Shown piece by piece: positions 1 to 8,180 of a DNA stretch of 64,000 bases. The translations under genes were made by a program, and so were the position numbers. Within the stretch, counting starts at the first letter, position 1. Each line of letters opens with the position of its first letter. Origin of the DNA: Pontixanthobacter sp. CEM42 (GTDB lineage Bacteria > Pseudomonadota > Alphaproteobacteria > Sphingomonadales > Sphingomonadaceae); the NCBI RefSeq assembly GCF_017812015.1, contig NZ_JADQTN010000002.1, positions 868,001-932,000 of the forward strand. Reading direction: 5' to 3'. Below the pieces are notes generated by a model that saw only the letters and a program-made list of their open reading frames with translations, did no database searches and was not told where the DNA came from.

Positions 1-2
1 GC

Positions 3-956
3 TTCAATTATTCGCCCAACAATACCGACACGGTGCACACGAAGGGCAAGTTTGATCCTTGGACACCGGCACCCGAAACGGCCGACCCAGATGCCAAGCC
101 GGTTGAGGGTGAAAGTGCCGCCGCCGGTGCCGTCTATTCCAACGAAGACGACAGTCATGCAGGGGCTACAGAGCTGGTGACGATCCAAGGCAAGGAAGAT
201 GCCTATATCGCCATCGATACGGTATGCGATCAGGGTGAGGGTTACGCCCAGCCCCATATGCATGATTTGCCGACGGATGATCCGTCAAAGCACGAATTGT
301 CACACTATTATAAGTTCCTGACAATTCAGGCTCAGTTCGCAGAATACAAGGCCCATATGGAATCGGGCGGGCTGCATGAGAAGTTGCCCAAATATCCTGC
401 ACCACCTGCGGCGGTTGAGCCTACCATTGGTTCTGGTGAACTGGCTGAAGTGGTTATCGACTATCCGGAAAATCCGGTCACCCACGATTATCCCGAAGAG
501 CTGCAGCCGATTTCTGATTTCTGTAACGGCGTGTTCCAGTACATGCTGGTTCTCACCGAGACGCTGTATCTGGTGCCGCCGCAAAGTCAGCGGCTGTTCT
601 TCAATGAAGGCATGCACCGTTCGATGATCTGGGTGCTCGACAAGCTGATTAAGACCATGCGCGACATTCCGATCAATGACGGCAAACACAAAGGTAAATT
701 CCTTGCGGCCACGTTTGAAAACATCAATCTCGGCCATCGCGAAGGATCTTTCGACACATTGAAGGTGCTTGGCAGCAAGGCCATTGCGGCTGCTGAGGCG
801 TTGATTGTTTCCGACCCATCAGTCGATCAGCATGCGCAAAGCGTCATCTATTACGTTGAACAGGCGCTGTCGGCGACGGATGCTCAAGGGGCGCCGCAAC
901 ATCTGCCCGATGTGAAAGCCTTCTGGAACGGCGACAAACCTGCGCCGCATTGCTGA
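3..956 (+). CDS. Ferritin-like domain protein (VioB/iminophenyl-pyruvate dimer synthase type), 5' partial
   Basis: The frame is open to the left edge, so this is the C-terminal part of a longer protein; the first in-frame start codon, GTG at 33, is probably internal. An ELSHYYKF helix is visible, followed by a Pro-rich linker and two further helices (FQYMLVLTETLY and MHRSMIWVLDKL). This resembles the ferritin-like domain family that includes the imine dimer synthases of violacein and rebeccamycin biosynthesis, which act on amino-acid-derived imines. The N-terminal helices carrying most metal ligands lie outside the window, so activity cannot be judged. It sits 35 bases before a Cys-rich protein and leads an apparent four-gene operon with a DUF692 oxidase, which suggests a role in the same modification pathway. 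Family assignment is by eye; the role is inferred. Confidence 0.65.
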   Translation, partial: FNYSPNNTDTVHTKGKFDPWTPAPETADPDAKPVEGESAAAGAVYSNEDDSHAGATELVTIQGKEDAYIAIDTVCDQGEGYAQPHMHDLPTDDPSKHELSHYYKFLTIQAQFAEYKAHMESGGLHEKLPKYPAPPAAVEPTIGSGELAEVVIDYPENPVTHDYPEELQPISDFCNGVFQYMLVLTETLYLVPPQSQRLFFNEGMHRSMIWVLDKLIKTMRDIPINDGKHKGKFLAATFENINLGHREGSFDTLKVLGSKAIAAAEALIVSDPSVDQHAQSVIYYVEQALSATDAQGAPQHLPDVKAFWNGDKPAPHC

Positions 957-991
957 GCCACATACTGAATTGAGAAGAGGGAGTATTTCAC

Positions 992-1687
992 ATGACTCAA
1001 ACTCGTAGAGGTCGTGAACATCTGAAGCAGAAGCCCGAGAGTGGACCAGGCGAGCCGGTTCCTACTCCGTATCCCTATGCGAAAGCTCCGGCATTTGTGA
1101 AGACTGTCGGGACGCAGCCAGAAGGCCTGCCGCTGCATAGCTGCATGGGATTGAATAGTTGCAAAGGCTCTGACCGGTTCGGGCTGGAGGGACATTTCGA
1201 TCCGGTGACCGGCGCGCATGTGCAGAATGATTGTGCGGGCCAGGGCTATTGCGCGACTACGCCTGCGCATACCTGCCATGTGCAGAATAGCTGTAAGAAC
1301 CAAGGCGGCTGCGGGCTATATGGGACATCGAAAGAGCTGGAGAATCCGGCGCATAATGACTGCCGGTCGCTTGGTTCCTGCGCGGTTCCGATCAATGCCG
1401 AACGCTTTAGCACCGATGGTGCAAATCGCGGTAAGAGCGTATGGCAACGCGCACGCAAAGTCTTTGAAGAGACGGTTTGGCCGCAAACCCGTGCAGAGCT
1501 ACTGAACAAGCAATCAATGGGCACAGTCGACACCAACTGCGAGTTACCCAAAGATCTGGGTAATGCGCCTTCTGAGTTTGAAGGCAAGGGTCCGGCCTAT
1601 CAGTGGATATCCAACAACAACGTCAACCGCAGCAATATGACTGCGTGTGGTTCGAGTGGTACGAGTGGGGCTGGCGGTTGTTCCTAA
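992..1687 (+). CDS. Cys-rich protein, candidate substrate of the adjacent DUF692 oxidase
   Basis: This 231-residue protein has no signal peptide that I can see. It contains 12 cysteines at 51, 57, 81, 87, 95, 101, 107, 124, 130, 183, 219 and 230. Five pairs have exactly five residues between them (51/57, 81/87, 95/101, 101/107, 124/130), with interior patterns MGLNS, AGQGY, HVQNS, KNQGG and RSLGS, roughly C-x-x-[LQ]-[NG]-x-C. The C-terminus is a separate Gly/Ser-rich tail with the last two Cys. An AGAGGGAG ribosome binding site precedes the ATG. DUF692 (MNIO) enzymes modify cysteines of ribosomal peptides such as methanobactins and bufferins, so its place 21 bases before such an enzyme makes it the likely substrate. 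At 231 residues it is long for a precursor peptide, so it could instead be a metal-binding or structural protein. Confidence 0.7.
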   Translation: MTQTRRGREHLKQKPESGPGEPVPTPYPYAKAPAFVKTVGTQPEGLPLHSCMGLNSCKGSDRFGLEGHFDPVTGAHVQNDCAGQGYCATTPAHTCHVQNSCKNQGGCGLYGTSKELENPAHNDCRSLGSCAVPINAERFSTDGANRGKSVWQRARKVFEETVWPQTRAELLNKQSMGTVDTNCELPKDLGNAPSEFEGKGPAYQWISNNNVNRSNMTACGSSGTSGAGGCS

Positions 1688-1708
1688 AGCTGCAATAAAG
1701 TCCATCTA

Positions 1709-2665
1709 ATGGATCAGAAAGTCGCGACACACATGCTGCAGTCCTTGCCCAAGCCCGGCTTGGGTTTGGGGCTGCGCAATGTGCATTTCGATCATATTCT
1801 GTCCACTTGGCCGGAGGTTGACTGGTTCGAGGCGATTTCCGAGAATTTCATGGATTCAGGCGGCCGCCCCCGGCATGTTCTGGACCAAGTTGCTGAGCGT
1901 TATCCAGTGGCACTGCACGGTGTGTCGATGTCTATCGGCAGCACTGATCCGCTGAACTTTAACTATCTCACCAAGCTTAAAGCTCTGGCAGACGATACAC
2001 GCGCAATCTGGGCCAGTGATCATTTGTGTTGGACCGGTATCAACGGCGCGAACTCGCATGATTTGCTCCCGCTGCCGTTGACCGAAGAGGCATTGGTTCA
2101 TGTGATCGAGCGAGTGCGGATCGTTCAAGATCATCTCGAGCGACCTCTGATTCTGGAGAACCCCAGCAGCTATTTAACTTTTAAGCAGTCGACTTTGGCT
2201 GAGCCGGAGTTCTTTCGCCATCTGGGCGAAGAGACTGGATGCGGTTTCCTACTCGATGTGAATAATGTGTTCGTGAGCTGCTTCAATGCTGGTGAAAGTC
2301 CCGCCGCTTACATCGAAGCGTTTCCGTGCGAGCGCGTGGTGCAGATGCATGTAGCGGGACATGAAGATTGCGGTGCCCATATCATAGACACGCATGACCA
2401 GCCTGTGCGTACAGAGGTCTGGCAATTGTTCCAGCAGGCTTGGACGAAAACTAGCGGAGCCGCCACTCTGCTGGAATGGGACGGGAATATTCCCGACTTT
2501 GCTGAGTGCCACGCCGAGTTGCTGAAGGCGCGGGGCTATATGGGAGACATCCCAGTCGATGCCGCACGCAGCGTGCCACAGCGGTCACAAGCGGGAAGCC
2601 ACTCAACCCCCATCGACTTCCTCATCCCAGACGCGATGGACCAGACCGAACTGGTTCAGCCGTGA
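1709..2665 (+). CDS. DUF692 family multinuclear non-heme iron oxidase (MNIO)
   Basis: The 318-residue protein has the DUF692 TIM-barrel signature along its length: GLGLRNVHFDHIL near residue 19, His70 in ALHGVSM, Asp104-His105 in SDHLCW, Glu150-Asn151 in LENPSSY, Asp183 and Asn185 in LLDVNN, His214 and His218 in HVAGHED, His229 in DTHDQP and Glu256 in LLEWDGN. These are the conserved positions that bind two or three irons in characterised members (MbnB, TglH, BufB), which oxidise cysteine residues of peptide substrates. The start at 1709 has only a weak ribosome binding site; ATG at 1733 is an alternative. The last four bases overlap the start of the DUF2063 partner, as in other MNIO operons. 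The iron-ligand set is intact, so I infer an active enzyme. Its substrate is unknown but is probably the preceding Cys-rich protein. Confidence 0.92.
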   Translation: MDQKVATHMLQSLPKPGLGLGLRNVHFDHILSTWPEVDWFEAISENFMDSGGRPRHVLDQVAERYPVALHGVSMSIGSTDPLNFNYLTKLKALADDTRAIWASDHLCWTGINGANSHDLLPLPLTEEALVHVIERVRIVQDHLERPLILENPSSYLTFKQSTLAEPEFFRHLGEETGCGFLLDVNNVFVSCFNAGESPAAYIEAFPCERVVQMHVAGHEDCGAHIIDTHDQPVRTEVWQLFQQAWTKTSGAATLLEWDGNIPDFAECHAELLKARGYMGDIPVDAARSVPQRSQAGSHSTPIDFLIPDAMDQTELVQP

Positions 2666-3474
2666 CCGCGTCAGGTGATCAGTTGAAAGCAGTACAGCAT
2701 TGGATGCAAAACGCATTGATTGCACCTGCATCTAGCGACCCTGCAGCGACTGAGCAACTGATCCAGCAACCAGAGACGGGCAACGCAGCGCAGCGGCTCG
2801 CGATCTATCAGCGCAGTTATTACGACCGCCTGCTTACGTGCATGCGGGAGCAATTCCCAGCGCTATGTCACGCGCTTGGCCGCGACTTGTTTGACGATTT
2901 CACGCTGGACTATCTGCGGGAGAAACCGCCGGAAAGCTACACGCTGTACGACCTGGGACGACGCTTTGCCGATCACTTGGCGGCTTCGCGGCCCGACCGA
3001 GACGCACAGGATGCAGATAAAGAAAACTGGATCGATTTCATGATCAATCTGGCGCAGTTCGAGCGGCAGATATTCGTCATGTTCGATGCCCCGGGGAATG
3101 AGGGCAAGGCCTTTGCCGACTACGAAACGCCGGATGACAGGCTGGAGCTACAACCATGTTTTGCGATTTGTGCCTATGGGTTCCCGGTTGCACGGTACTA
3201 TCACGATGTGAAAGCGGAAACTGACCCGTCATTCCCGCCGGCGGAGAGCAGCCAATATGCTCTGGTCCGAAACAATTTCATAACGCGGACATTGGCGATT
3301 ACCGAGCCGCAACATCGCTTTCTTAAGCTGATGCAGAGTGGGGCGAGCGCACCCGATGCGCTGGTTCAAAGCGCCAGTGATTATGCGCTAGATCTAGGTA
3401 CAGTGCAGGCAAATTGGGCTGGCCTCAAGCAGAGCTGGCTCGAGCTTGGCTTCTTTATCGAGAAGCGGGCCTAG
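2662..3474 (+). CDS. DUF2063 (HvfC/BufC-like) partner protein of the MNIO
   Basis: I place the start at GTG 2662, which overlaps the MNIO stop in a GTGA junction and gives 270 residues. The frame is open back to 2506, but that extension lies inside the MNIO gene and has a basic, non-family sequence. The N-terminal part (LKAVQHWMQNALI, then QRLAIYQRSYYDRLLTCMREQFPAL) matches the DUF2063 helical domain, once annotated as a putative DNA-binding domain. DUF2063 proteins are obligate neighbours of many DUF692 enzymes and act as substrate-recognition or complex-forming partners, in analogy to MbnC. The C-terminal half (ARYYHDVKAETDPSF onward) resembles the second domain of these partners. Translational coupling supports a stoichiometric complex with the MNIO. 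Confidence 0.88.
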   Translation: MTASGDQLKAVQHWMQNALIAPASSDPAATEQLIQQPETGNAAQRLAIYQRSYYDRLLTCMREQFPALCHALGRDLFDDFTLDYLREKPPESYTLYDLGRRFADHLAASRPDRDAQDADKENWIDFMINLAQFERQIFVMFDAPGNEGKAFADYETPDDRLELQPCFAICAYGFPVARYYHDVKAETDPSFPPAESSQYALVRNNFITRTLAITEPQHRFLKLMQSGASAPDALVQSASDYALDLGTVQANWAGLKQSWLELGFFIEKRA

Positions 3475-3481
3475 CCACCGC

Positions 3482-4240
3482 CTATTTGTAGACCGCTGGC
3501 CGCTTCTGCATCATAGCGGCAACGCTTTCGGCGAAGTCAGGCGACGCAAGTTGCTGCGCGAAAAGCTTGCTCTCGGCCATCATCTGCTCTGCTACGGCTT
3601 TCCGCTGATTGCGGATCAACGACTTGCTGAGCTTTAACGCCGTCGGTGCAGAATTCGCGACTTGCAGTGCGATCCGCGCGGTTTCATCCGCCAACGCGGC
3701 ATCGGTGAAGACGCGGGCGACCAAACCAAAATCAAGCGCTTCCTTCGCAGTCAATGCGCGGCCGGTCATAAACACATCATTGGCCACGGCCATTCCGACC
3801 GCAGCAGGTAGCAACATCGAGGACGAGGCCTCTGGCACCAGACCCAATTTCACAAATGGTGCGCTCATTGTTGCGCTTTCAGCAGCGTAGACCAGATCGC
3901 AATGCAACAGCATCGTTAGACCGACGCCGATTGCAGGGCCATTTACAGCAGCGATAACCGGCTTGGGGCAAGTTGAGATCGCCGCCAGAAAATCCGCCAC
4001 TGGCGGCGGTCCGTCGCCAGCAGAGCCTGTGGCGAAATCCTGCAGATCATTGCCCGATGTGAAGTAATCGCCATCGCCAGTAATCACGAATGCGCGGGCA
4101 TCATCGCTCTCACCATACTCGGTGATCGCTGCCGCCATCGCGGCGTACATGGCTTGTGTAATCGCGTTCTTCTTTTCGGGACGGGTGAAAGTCAGCGTGG
4201 TTACGCGGTCTTGCGTCGCGATACGGATATGATCGGTCAT
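3482..4240 (-). CDS. Enoyl-CoA hydratase/isomerase family protein
   Basis: A crotonase-fold protein of 252 residues. The start is set at MTDHIRIATQ, since the 15 upstream in-frame residues do not resemble the family. Recognisable blocks are TRPEKKNAI near residue 20, the oxyanion-hole segment YFTSGNDLQDF near 65, and PVIAAVNGPAIGVGLTMLLHCDLVYAAE near 100, followed by FVKLGLVPEASSS. The acidic residue at the end of GLVPEASS fits one of the two catalytic glutamates of hydratases, but substrate and reaction (hydratase versus isomerase) cannot be settled by sight. It likely serves fatty acid or branched-chain degradation. It converges on the MNIO operon with a gap of seven bases and is 47 bases downstream of the DUF1295 gene, with which it is probably co-transcribed. 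Confidence 0.88.
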   Translation of the reverse strand: MTDHIRIATQDRVTTLTFTRPEKKNAITQAMYAAMAAAITEYGESDDARAFVITGDGDYFTSGNDLQDFATGSAGDGPPPVADFLAAISTCPKPVIAAVNGPAIGVGLTMLLHCDLVYAAESATMSAPFVKLGLVPEASSSMLLPAAVGMAVANDVFMTGRALTAKEALDFGLVARVFTDAALADETARIALQVANSAPTALKLSKSLIRNQRKAVAEQMMAESKLFAQQLASPDFAESVAAMMQKRPAVYK

Positions 4241-4287
4241 GTAGTGGCGTACTTTCGAAAATGTGTTCTGCGGCGCCCGTAGCAAAC

Positions 4288-5169
4288 TTATTTGCCAGGC
4301 GGCAGCATAATCAGCTTCGATGTCTTGCGTCGGTATTCTTGGTACTCCGGATCATCGCCCCATTTTTTCTTGGCTGCTTTGTCGAGCATTGGAATTCCGC
4401 TGACTTTGGTCAGCAGCAGGGTCACAAAGACAGGCGAGATCAAAACGAGGAACCCGCTGCCCGAGAGCACGGGTATCGACATAATTGCAATACCAGCCCA
4501 AAGTACGATCTCGCCGAAATAATTCGGGTGCTGCGACCAGGCCCAAAGGCCGGATTGGATGAATTTTACTTCGTTTGCAGAATCGTTGCGGAATGCGCCT
4601 TTTTGCCGGTCTGCAATCACTTCGACTGCAAATCCGAAGACCCACACAGCTGCGCCGATCCAGAAGAAGATATCGAGCGGAACGCGGCTGGATGCGGTGA
4701 TAATTGCAAGTGCAGCAGCGGCTGTGAAAATGACCCAGAGCGCTTGCAACGTCCACGCGACCAAGAACCGCGGTGGATTGACTTTGATCTGGTCGAAGCG
4801 TGAATCGTGTCCGCTATCGCTTATCCGCTTAAACAGGAATGTGCCCAAGCGAATGCACCAGATCGCCACCATCGAAGCCGCAACAATTGCTCGCGTATCG
4901 AGCGCTCCTGAAAGTAGGCAGGCTGTGGCGATGACCGACAGATATGTAATTGATCCAACAAGATCGTAATATTTCTCAGTTTGGAAAATGGCGGAGGGGA
5001 CAAACACTGCCCAGTTCACGCCAAACGCAATCAACGCGCAGATCAACATCACTGAATAGCCGCCGGACGTCAAGCCGCCTGCGCCCGCGTACCACGCAAA
5101 GGCCAAGCCAATGATTGTAGCAACGGCCACAATGATCAAACTGATGAAAGAACGTTTGCCGCTGGCCAT
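4288..5169 (-). CDS. DUF1295 domain membrane protein (steroid 5-alpha reductase-like)
   Basis: A 293-residue polytopic membrane protein with about eight hydrophobic segments. The C-terminal half carries the family hallmark: SGLWAWSQHPNYFGEIVLWAG near residue 205 and DPEYQEYRRKTSKLI near the end. DUF1295 proteins belong to the isoprenylcysteine methyltransferase/steroid reductase-like fold and probably reduce or methylate a lipid substrate, but none is clearly characterised. An AAGGGGAT ribosome binding site lies upstream of the start. The gene is divergent from the acyl-CoA dehydrogenase at 5282, with a promoter region of about 110 bases between them. Confidence 0.85.
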   Translation of the reverse strand: MASGKRSFISLIIVAVATIIGLAFAWYAGAGGLTSGGYSVMLICALIAFGVNWAVFVPSAIFQTEKYYDLVGSITYLSVIATACLLSGALDTRAIVAASMVAIWCIRLGTFLFKRISDSGHDSRFDQIKVNPPRFLVAWTLQALWVIFTAAAALAIITASSRVPLDIFFWIGAAVWVFGFAVEVIADRQKGAFRNDSANEVKFIQSGLWAWSQHPNYFGEIVLWAGIAIMSIPVLSGSGFLVLISPVFVTLLLTKVSGIPMLDKAAKKKWGDDPEYQEYRRKTSKLIMLPPGK

Positions 5170-5281
5170 GATATTTATCCCCTTGTGAGCCCGGACATGA
5201 AACGTCGCGCGGTCGCACCGGTTCCCTGAGTTCGCGTGTTAGGGGTAGTCCAGTGCTGCAATGCTTGGCAAAGGGGCAGCG

Positions 5282-6952
5282 ATGACCGATGAAATTTCGC
5301 CGATCGCTTCCTTAGATGCCAGCCTGCGACTGGTTGACCAGCTAGATCACATTTTTGCTGATTTGGGCAAGGCGCTCGCCGCAGCTTGCGCAAGCGATGG
5401 CAGGCTCGATGAGGAGCGCTTCGACGCACAGCAAGTCCTGTCCTACGAATTCGCGCTGGCTGCCGCCGAACTGCAATCTGCGCGCGACTTTCTGAAACAA
5501 GTGTCGGTCGGAGCACAGGCCGAGAATGCGGATCTGGCGCTAGTCTTTGCGGGTCAAACGCTTCCGGGCACTTTGGGCCGCTTGGAAGCTATTGCTGCCG
5601 GTTTGGGTGCCAACGAGAAAGTCAACGGCGTCCGTCAATCACCAGACTATCTCGCAACTCTTGAAAGTGCCTCACCAGCCAAGCTTTCAGCAGCGGGAGC
5701 GCGCGTATGTGCGGGCGGCGACGCGTTCAAGACAATCACGACGAATGATGATGTCGACATGGCCCGCGAAATGTTCGCGCGGTTTGCAAGAGACGCCGTC
5801 GCGCCTTTGGCAGAGGAGATTCATCGCCGCGATCTCGATATTCCTGACAGCTTGCTTCGGCAGATGGCGGATATGGGTGTCTTCGGACTTTCCATTCCGG
5901 AAAAATTCGGCGGGTCTGCACCCGATACCGGTGAGAATACGCAAACGATGATTGCGGTGACGGAGGCGCTGTCTGAAGCCTCTCTTGGTGCCGGAGGTAG
6001 TCTAATTACCCGACCTGAAATTCTAGCTCGTGCGATATTGGCAGGCGGTACCGAGGAGCAGAAAGCAGATTGGTTACCACGCATTGCATCGGGCGAGACG
6101 CTCGCGGCAATCTCGATCACTGAGCCCGATCACGGTTCCGATGCGGCCAGCCTTAATCTCAAGGCTAGTAAGGTCGACGGCGGCTGGGTGCTGAACGGTG
6201 CGAAGACATGGTGCACTTTTGCGGGCAAAGCCGATGTGTTGATGGTTGTCGCACGCACAGGCAGCGAACCAGGTTTCAAGGGACTGAGCATCTTGCTGGT
6301 CGAAAAGCCGCGCTTCGACGGTCACGAAATCGACCATGAGCAGGCCAGCGGCGGGCGCGTGCGGGGCAGGGCAATCGCGACTATCGGCTATCGCGGCATG
6401 CATAGTTTCGAAATGTCTTACGAGGATTTCTTCGTTCCGGATTCGCGTGTGCTTGGCGGAGAGGCAGGCCTTGGTCGTGGTTTCTACTTTACCATGAACG
6501 GAATGACCGGCGGGCGTATCCAGACGGCTGCCCGGGCAAGCGGCGTGATGATGGCGGCACTATCGGAGTCGATCCGATACGCCAACGACCGGGTAATTTT
6601 TGGCAAGGCCCTTAGCCAGCATCAACTGACCCAAGGTAAGATAGCGTCGATGGCGGCGCGGTTCATGGCCAGCCGCGCGCTGGCCTATAATGTTGCGAAA
6701 CGAATGGATGCAGGCAGTGGCCAGATGCAGGCGAGCTTGGCTAAGCTATTCGCATGCCGCTCCGCTGAATATGTCACGCGCGAAGCGGTGCAGATCCATG
6801 GCGGTATGGGCTATGCCGAGGAATATGCAGTATCGCGCTACTTCGTTGATGCGCGGGTATTGTCCATCTTCGAAGGCGCAGAGGAGACGCTGGCGCTGCG
6901 GGTGATTGCGCGAGGCATTCTCGCGGATCATTTGAAGGCTGATGCAGGTTAG
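5282..6952 (+). CDS. Acyl-CoA dehydrogenase family protein with N-terminal helical extension
   Basis: The start at ATG 5282 is preferred over 5261 because AAAGGGGC lies just upstream; the protein has 556 residues. The first ~145 residues are helical and Ala-rich (DQLDHIFADLGKAL and onward) and precede a normal acyl-CoA dehydrogenase core: MADMGVFGLSIPEKFGG, then SITEPDHGSDAASL in the middle domain, then the C-terminal helical domain with QIHGGMGYAEEY and the SIFEGAEETLALRV block. The flavoenzyme would oxidise an acyl-CoA to its enoyl-CoA. The FAD- and substrate-binding blocks look complete; chain-length preference is unknown. At about 170 residues above the usual 380-390, it belongs to the longer subfamily with an added N-terminal domain. 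The nearby enoyl-CoA hydratase would perform the following step. Confidence 0.9.
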   Translation: MTDEISPIASLDASLRLVDQLDHIFADLGKALAAACASDGRLDEERFDAQQVLSYEFALAAAELQSARDFLKQVSVGAQAENADLALVFAGQTLPGTLGRLEAIAAGLGANEKVNGVRQSPDYLATLESASPAKLSAAGARVCAGGDAFKTITTNDDVDMAREMFARFARDAVAPLAEEIHRRDLDIPDSLLRQMADMGVFGLSIPEKFGGSAPDTGENTQTMIAVTEALSEASLGAGGSLITRPEILARAILAGGTEEQKADWLPRIASGETLAAISITEPDHGSDAASLNLKASKVDGGWVLNGAKTWCTFAGKADVLMVVARTGSEPGFKGLSILLVEKPRFDGHEIDHEQASGGRVRGRAIATIGYRGMHSFEMSYEDFFVPDSRVLGGEAGLGRGFYFTMNGMTGGRIQTAARASGVMMAALSESIRYANDRVIFGKALSQHQLTQGKIASMAARFMASRALAYNVAKRMDAGSGQMQASLAKLFACRSAEYVTREAVQIHGGMGYAEEYAVSRYFVDARVLSIFEGAEETLALRVIARGILADHLKADAG

Positions 6953-6990
6953 CGCAGCAAAGCGAACTAGCATTATGTTCTCTATCGGCG

Positions 6991-7038
6991 TTGACAGCTC
7001 AACGCGATCACGCCAATAGGTAATGCGAGTGCTTCGCA
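6991..7038 (+). promoter_or_regulatory. Putative promoter and Fur-type operator of fbpABC
   Basis: TTGACA at 6991-6996 could be a -35 element. Downstream at 7024-7038 lies a 15-base dyad, TGCGA-N5-TCGCA, about 110 bases before fbpA. Its size, the TGC/GCA ends and its place before an iron importer fit a Fur-family site of alphaproteobacteria, but the match is by eye and the -10 element is poor. Confidence 0.35.
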
Positions 7039-7148
7039 ATAGCGATAGAATGCCGAACTTGCTTGTTTGACGACCGTCCTTGCGCTTTCGGTAATTTCAC
7101 GCGAGCGTGCGAGCATGATGGAATTGTGAACTTCTGGAAGGATTCGAA

Positions 7149-8180
7149 ATGAAGCTGAGCGCATTATTGGTCACTGCGCCATTACTGGTTGGTCTGACCG
7201 CCTGCAGTGAAATGGGTGGCAGCGGTGCTTCCGGAGGCGATGCGGGCACGCTCGTGGTATTTTCCTCTCGCCACTATGATTCTGATTATGCGCTCTACGA
7301 AGCTTTTGAAGAAGACACGGGCGTCGATGTTCGCACCATTGAGGCAGGCGGAGACCTGCTTGTCGAGCGGCTGAAGACCGATGGGGCACGTAGCCCGGCA
7401 GACGTTATAATAACGGTTGATGCCGGACGGCTTTGGCGTGCCGAGCAAGAGGGGCTGTTTGCTCCCATAAACTCGAGCGCGTTGGATGAGGCTGTACCTG
7501 CAGGTCTGCGGCACCCAGATGGCCTGTGGTATGGCTTGGCCAGCCGCGCGCGCGTTCTTGTCCATGCAACAGACAGAGCTCCGGCAGATCAGATCACTGG
7601 TTATGAAACACTGGCTGATCCGGCTTTCAAAGGCCGCGTATGCGCGCGGGCTTCGGGTAACATCTACAACATCTCGCTCCTCGGTGCTTTGATCGACCGC
7701 TGGGGCGAGCAGAAGGCGCAGACATGGGCGAACGGCGTAGCAAGCAACTTTGCGCGCGATCCGCTGGGCGGCGACACCGACCAGATCAAAGCGGTGAAGG
7801 CCGGCGAATGTGATTTGGCCTTGGTCAATCACTACTATTTCTCCCGCTTGAAGAAGGAAGATCCTAGCGCGGTTGAAGGCCTCGCAGTGTTCTGGCCTGA
7901 GGAAGGCCCGGGCATCCACCTGAATGTCTCGGGTGCGGGCGTAGCAAAACACGCTCCCAATCCTGAACTTGCGCAGCGCTTCATCGAATTCGCCATGACC
8001 GAGCAACCGCAGCGATTCTTTGCCGAATTGACCAGCGAGTATCCGGTCACCAGCGTTACCTATGACAATCCTGCGCTTGAGAGCTTGGACAATCGCAAAA
8101 TCGATCCTATTGCGCTGGGCAAACTTGGTGAGAACCAAGCGAAAGCACAGGAAATATTTAACAAAGCCGGATGGCCATAA
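7149..8180 (+). CDS. fbpA: Ferric iron ABC transporter, substrate-binding lipoprotein
   Basis: The 343-residue protein begins with a lipoprotein signal peptide ending in LTAC (Cys19), so it should be anchored in the periplasm. The body matches the FbpA/FutA class of extracellular binding proteins: LVVFSSRHYDSDYALYEAFEEDTG near residue 33, DVIITVDAGRLWRAEQEGLF near 85, and the paired tyrosines of LVNHYYFSRL near 225 that coordinate Fe(III) in this family. It is the first gene of a three-gene operon and overlaps the permease gene by 10 bases. The GAAGGATT just upstream is a fair ribosome binding site. Substrate assignment to ferric iron follows from the tyrosine pair and operon structure. Confidence 0.92.
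   Translation: MKLSALLVTAPLLVGLTACSEMGGSGASGGDAGTLVVFSSRHYDSDYALYEAFEEDTGVDVRTIEAGGDLLVERLKTDGARSPADVIITVDAGRLWRAEQEGLFAPINSSALDEAVPAGLRHPDGLWYGLASRARVLVHATDRAPADQITGYETLADPAFKGRVCARASGNIYNISLLGALIDRWGEQKAQTWANGVASNFARDPLGGDTDQIKAVKAGECDLALVNHYYFSRLKKEDPSAVEGLAVFWPEEGPGIHLNVSGAGVAKHAPNPELAQRFIEFAMTEQPQRFFAELTSEYPVTSVTYDNPALESLDNRKIDPIALGKLGENQAKAQEIFNKAGWP

Noticed and set aside
2506-2661. In-frame 52-codon extension upstream of the DUF2063 start
   Set aside because: It lies entirely inside the MNIO gene, is basic and of low family character, and the GTGA junction at 2662 gives a typical DUF2063 N-terminus.
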